A model generated the notes under the pieces. It made no database searches. It saw only the letters and a program-made list of their open reading frames with translations, and was not told the DNA's origin. From JABDDM01 sp038240295 (GTDB lineage: Bacteria > Bacteroidota > Ignavibacteria > Palsa-1295), in contig JBBSDW010000103.1 in the NCBI GenBank assembly GCA_038240295.1, forward strand, positions 1 to 11,977: DNA of 11,977 nucleotides. The letters are read 5' to 3'. Made by a program: the position numbers and the translations under genes. This document shows positions 10,101-11,977 of the stretch, piece after piece. Every line of letters starts with the position of its first letter. The stretch's first letter is position 1.

Positions 10101-11263
10101 GTATCACGTGCGAAGATCACACGTCTGCCACTCGATGCGCCGCCTACTTTAAGGAGATAATGACCGGTCGAATTATACGTGTTGAGCGTATGGAGCAGAC
10201 CGTTCAACTTGTCTTCGTTTTGCGAATACTTCCAGCCCAGCACGCCTGGTGCGTAAAAATAAAGGTCATGGAAACCGCTTGCATCCGCATTGACCTGAAT
10301 AGCACACTCGCGAAGCTCGCCCGTCTGCTGGTCGATGGTCTCCGAAAGCATTGCTCCGCCTGTGCCAAAAAGCTGAATCGTCGAGGTATCGAATCCGGTG
10401 GCGATTCCGGCTGACTTCAGATCGTCGGCTGAAATTTTGTAAACCCCTTCGGTTGGTGTTTCTACCTGGAGCCACTGCTCACCGGACACCGATGCACTTT
10501 TGTACGCGATCTTTGCCGAAGAGGCCGCGACCGACTGCCTGACCTCCTCAACCGCCGAATGATAGAATTCTCTGACAGACCCGTTGATGAAGGTCTTGGT
10601 AAAAAGCTCCTGCTCCGCAGCAGAAACGCGCGACGGCACTCCCGATGAGACGCCCGAGGTCGCAGAACTAAGCTTGATATGAAGAATAGCGTGTTTCAGC
10701 AGACTCGATATGTGCGTTGAGGCATCGTAAGCAACCAACGGAACTTCAACATACTGTGCGTATGCACTTCGAAACATGCTCGCAGCTGCAACGGAGTACC
10801 GTAGCGATCTACTCTGCGAATACAGAACAGGATCAACCGTATACTTTGCTACAGCAGAACCATTGACAAATGAAGCTTTTGGAACAGGAGCTAATTCGAA
10901 GTCCGAACGTGTGGTACGTTGCTCTTCACTTAATTCGATCGAAACGGGCGTACGCGAAGGTGTGAGGATCGGGAGTCGCAGCATTGGTACTCCCGGAGAG
11001 CCCGTGAGTCCACTAAGAAAACTTCCGGCAGCACCGACGCGTTCAAACTTCGTTGAAGTCGAGCTGTCCATCACTTCATCAAGCGTAAAGACAGGATCGA
11101 TGGAAACGACGATCTCGGCCGCCGAGACGGAGATAATCTTATAGGGAAGCAGTGAAACCTGAGCGCGAACGTAACCCGTAGTCATGCACGCAGCAAATGC
11201 GAGAGTTACGACCAGCAGCCGGCGACAAGTCAAGGACTTGTTCCAACTGGTAAGCGAACGCAT
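7103..11263 (-). CDS. porU: T9SS sortase-like gingipain-family (C25) cysteine peptidase PorU
   Basis: PorU is the surface peptidase of the type IX secretion system. It cleaves the C-terminal sorting domain from cargo presented by PorV and links the cargo to anionic LPS or another anchor. Seen: about 1386 residues from ATG 11263; an in-frame GTG at 11284 would add seven residues (numbering below is from that GTG). A signal peptide ends VRA before Gln42. The caspase-fold C25 domain spans roughly 640-1030, with the catalytic His in IGHGNPT (His893) and Cys in TTATCDFSVYDDYN (Cys928). The 35-residue His-Cys spacing is close to that of gingipains. QGDPALRLLVPR (1015-1026) closes the domain. The C-terminus (from about 1290) has FPNPMHDHTTFRF and SWDGRDSQGAILANGAYFY, the FlgD/type A-like domain that PorU keeps uncleaved. 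It is longer than P. gingivalis PorU (about 1158 residues). First gene of the apparent operon. No clear Shine-Dalgarno; the ATG is chosen because it gives a normal basic signal-peptide start. Confidence 0.93.
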   Translation of the reverse strand: MRSLTSWNKSLTCRRLLVVTLAFAACMTTGYVRAQVSLLPYKIISVSAAEIVVSIDPVFTLDEVMDSSTSTKFERVGAAGSFLSGLTGSPGVPMLRLPILTPSRTPVSIELSEEQRTTRSDFELAPVPKASFVNGSAVAKYTVDPVLYSQSRSLRYSVAAASMFRSAYAQYVEVPLVAYDASTHISSLLKHAILHIKLSSATSGVSSGVPSRVSAAEQELFTKTFINGSVREFYHSAVEEVRQSVAASSAKIAYKSASVSGEQWLQVETPTEGVYKISADDLKSAGIATGFDTSTIQLFGTGGAMLSETIDQQTGELRECAIQVNADASGFHDLYFYAPGVLGWKYSQNEDKLNGLLHTLNTYNSTGHYLLKVGGASSGRRVIFARDTAQAGQVLSTVLTATVHQDSKNFEHPNTSRTFVGDRIPIDGSQVGYDLSAPGYSTADWAFLRPAVDIDGTTSDQHNFTVPITLNGNSLGAVSGSHPIQQPDAATPVGRYWNQGFFLSPSLGTPSHISMSMTSNEQDAHGWVAWIELIYHRNADFSSGTIPFFILDTTGAMTYQFSHAQQAEVWDVSKDNNALEIAQSDASGNLLFTAQGVPGALRSLIAFTPSTVSSPHLTKIDPPSLRATIGKTGAEDIIITSPAFLAQANDLKALRTAGGEATEPLKTIVVSVDDIYREFGYGGHDVTAIRDFLSYTFRHTTAENGIVPMFVTLFGSGHADYQNRVTQLPNFIPVYESAPSESRTDVSNSTDVNADDCFFGRITNNSVPDVGVGRLSVQTTDDAGIVVGKLRHYEHGTDQGTWRSTASFASDDREVAWGVHDALANDHIGDTENEIREVEKRIVIQKIYEVNYPTVVTSSGFKKPAAEAAVIAGFNNGSVLFSFIGHGNPTVWTHEDLFKVPATINKLTNYDKLAFVTTATCDFSVYDDYNILSGGVLLFTSPVGGAVSLLGTSRPVYAGELLVPVFYRTLLGPNCESNYGSSHIGTALMAGKIAVGPGDANAISFYIQGDPALRLLVPRQYAVVDSLQSQAVTGGSLISLPALSHVQLGGKISNVCDGSEFDPTFNGTATITLYDAALQVTRASTFTNITSTDYDHFTMVGPILYRGTATVKNGRFQASFIIPKDIEIDSNRVQFSIIAYSDDNRSALGVDTTLTLSPPDPKLIGTDTTGPTLAAFLGSRLFRVGDTVATNSLLIVDVHDTNGLNTSTASVGHSFEAWVDDSTAGSIDLSSNYLSRQDDYTTGTSTQTVTLPVGPHILHVRAFDAVDNPTVVDLPFVARDASASFQIYQVGTFPNPMHDHTTFRFMQPAGEGAPVGVRISIFTTDGRRVRDIEAGTSTSSEIITSWDGRDSQGAILANGAYFYQIVTATIHTGATTHYQGSIIVQR

Positions 11264-11400
11264 TTTGTTAGCGGTAGAGTACACTTCGGGTGTTCGACAA
11301 TCTCAATACGTAGACTCCTGGAAAATCCGAAGAGTCATTTTGCTGAAAAAGAGCGACCCAACTTCTGATAAGTTACGACGATCTTCACGATCGTATGAAC

Positions 11401-11433
11401 ATTCTCTCCGGCTCTTTCGATGCCGGAGAGGAT
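11401..11433. repeat. Hairpin in the porU upstream region
   Basis: CTCTCCGGC (11404-11412) and GCCGGAGAG (11422-11430) are perfectly complementary around a nine-base loop. The stem extends outward by ATT/GAT (two pairs plus one G-T). It ends about 140 bases before the porU start. No T-run follows on either strand, so it does not look like a standard terminator. It could be a 5' leader structure, or a terminator for something to the right that lacks the usual U tract. Function unknown. Confidence 0.65.
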
Positions 11434-11540
11434 ATTCACACCTTTAGATCGGGCGGCAGTCCGCTAAAACGGTCAGCCGCTTGATAATCAACAAATAGTA
11501 GAGATCGACGATAGCGTACTCGTTTAGTGTTATTAAGTTA

Positions 11541-11568
11541 CGCAGATGAGCCTATAGAGGTATCTGCG
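11541..11568. repeat. Interrupted inverted repeat upstream of porU
   Basis: CGCAGAT (11541-11547) pairs with ATCTGCG (11562-11568), and inside these CCT (11551-11553) pairs with AGG (11558-11560). Its left arm overlaps the ten-base word CAGATGAGCC (11543-11552), which occurs again at 11604-11613, 61 bases away. It could be an operator-like site or a chance palindrome. Confidence 0.45.
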
Positions 11569-11744
11569 ACAACATCCAATCAGCCTCAGTACGAAGAGTC
11601 GCCCAGATGAGCCAACCCCTCGACATAACTAAGGATAAGCCTCCCAAAAGAGTTCATCCCAGCAAGCCACCCGTTGGCGGCGATAGGCTGCCTCCCTACT
11701 ATGAAACGGGAAAACGGTGGAATGTTACAATGGGTGCCGAAATC

Positions 11745-11801
11745 GGTGTCGGGTGGGTCCGGTATCCGCGATCCGGGGTCGGGTGTCCGGTGTCGGGTGT
11801 C
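11745..11801. repeat. Degenerate 7-base tandem repeat, tract A
   Basis: From 11760 to 11801 there are six successive exact-length heptamers, each ending in TC: CGGTATC, CGCGATC, CGGGGTC, GGGTGTC, CGGTGTC, GGGTGTC. Consensus is SGGKGTC. Less regular copies extend left to about 11745. Read as protein on the minus strand it gives TPDTGHPTPD-like text, because a 7-base period gives a 7-residue period in any frame. No gene is supported here. Confidence 0.75.
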
Positions 11802-11886
11802 AGAGAAGATTCGATCATCATTAACTGCCGCACTTTGTTTTCCAATCGCGATACCGTTTCCGTTTGGAGTTTACCCCGACCTCCTG

Positions 11887-11928
11887 TTCTCGGTTCCCCA
11901 TTCCCTGTTCCCCGTTCCCTCACTCCCC
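11887..11928. repeat. Degenerate 7-base tandem repeat, tract B
   Basis: Six consecutive heptamers of the form TTCCCNN: TTCTCGG, TTCCCCA, TTCCCTG, TTCCCCG, TTCCCTC, ACTCCCC. Two weaker units may precede it from about 11873. The unit differs from that of tract A, 85 bases to the left, but the period is the same. The minus-strand translation gives GTGNGEPRTGG-like text, a spurious peptide of the kind made by intergenic heptamer repeats. Confidence 0.75.
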
Positions 11929-11977
11929 AGAAGCAAGACCTGTGGCCGGCGTATTCGAAAGCCTGCCAATAAGCAAA

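Larger units (their letters stand above)
11285..11977. other. Intergenic region right of porU, no convincing gene
   Basis: This 0.7 kb must contain the promoter of the porU operon, but I cannot fix one: no clear TAnnTTTG element of the Bacteroidota type with a matching -33 box was found. It holds two hairpins (11401-11433, 11541-11568), a short inverted repeat ACGATC-TTCAC-GATCGT (11378-11394), the direct repeat CAGATGAGCC, and two heptamer tracts. The longest open frame (plus strand, 11607-11972) runs through both heptamer tracts, has codon use unlike the four genes (AGC, ATA, AGG) and no recognisable domain, so it is not called as a gene. Confidence 0.7.

Noticed and set aside
11263..11340. 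AGGAG on the minus strand near 11316 as a porU ribosome binding site
   Set aside because: It lies about 50 bases before the porU start; the nearby TTG frame ends after about a dozen codons, and an in-frame TGA separates it from porU.
11699..11923. Minus-strand open frame with TPDTGHPTPD and GTGNGEPRTGG-like text
   Set aside because: The text is the direct translation of 7-base tandem repeats, a familiar source of false proteins.
11607..11972. Plus-strand open frame of 121 codons at the right edge
   Set aside because: It spans both heptamer repeat tracts, has codon use unlike the confirmed genes and no recognisable domain or good ribosome binding site; most of its length is explained by repeat sequence.

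Overview
The window comes from a member of the Bacteroidota/FCB superphylum. Type IX secretion (T9SS) is confined to that group, and the window carries porU and porV plus a cargo protein with a T9SS C-terminal sorting domain. Balanced base composition, frequent TCG/ATC/GAT codons, TTG/GTG start codons and a peptidase-propeller-barrel fusion suggest a lineage outside classical Bacteroidia, such as the Ignavibacteria/Kapabacteria side of the group. That finer placement is inference only.

All four supported genes lie on the minus strand and read right to left: porU (from about 11.26 kb down to 7103), porV (7051-5972), a large M6-peptidase-like protein with a T9SS sorting domain (5921-2712), and a large protein (2704 to beyond the left edge) with an MA-type zinc-peptidase domain, a WD40-like propeller and the beginning of a probable outer-membrane barrel. 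The gaps are 51, 50 and 7 bases and contain no obvious terminator, so the four probably form one operon. The last gene starts with TTG and runs off the window.

How they may work together: PorV is the outer-membrane shuttle that collects T9SS cargo, and PorU is the surface cysteine peptidase that removes the sorting domain and attaches the cargo. The third gene encodes a secreted protein with a sorting domain, so it is an in-operon candidate client. Its M6 peptidase core has lost the zinc-binding HExxH, so it is probably a pseudoenzyme. The fourth protein keeps a complete HEFTH...E site and is a candidate surface peptidase in the outer membrane. All four have a signal peptide ending A-x-A followed by Gln, in line with the Bacteroidetes 'Q-rule'.

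The right-hand 0.7 kb (about 11285-11977) has no convincing gene. It holds two hairpins upstream of porU and two separate tracts of degenerate 7-base tandem repeats. A 37-base inverted repeat spans the porV/M6-like junction and buries the apparent start codon of the M6-like gene. The sequence CGATC/GATCG is strongly over-represented throughout, including in the noncoding part. The core of the window is a recognisable T9SS locus; the less familiar parts are the pseudo-M6 cargo, the peptidase-propeller-barrel neighbour, the start-codon hairpin and the heptamer tracts.
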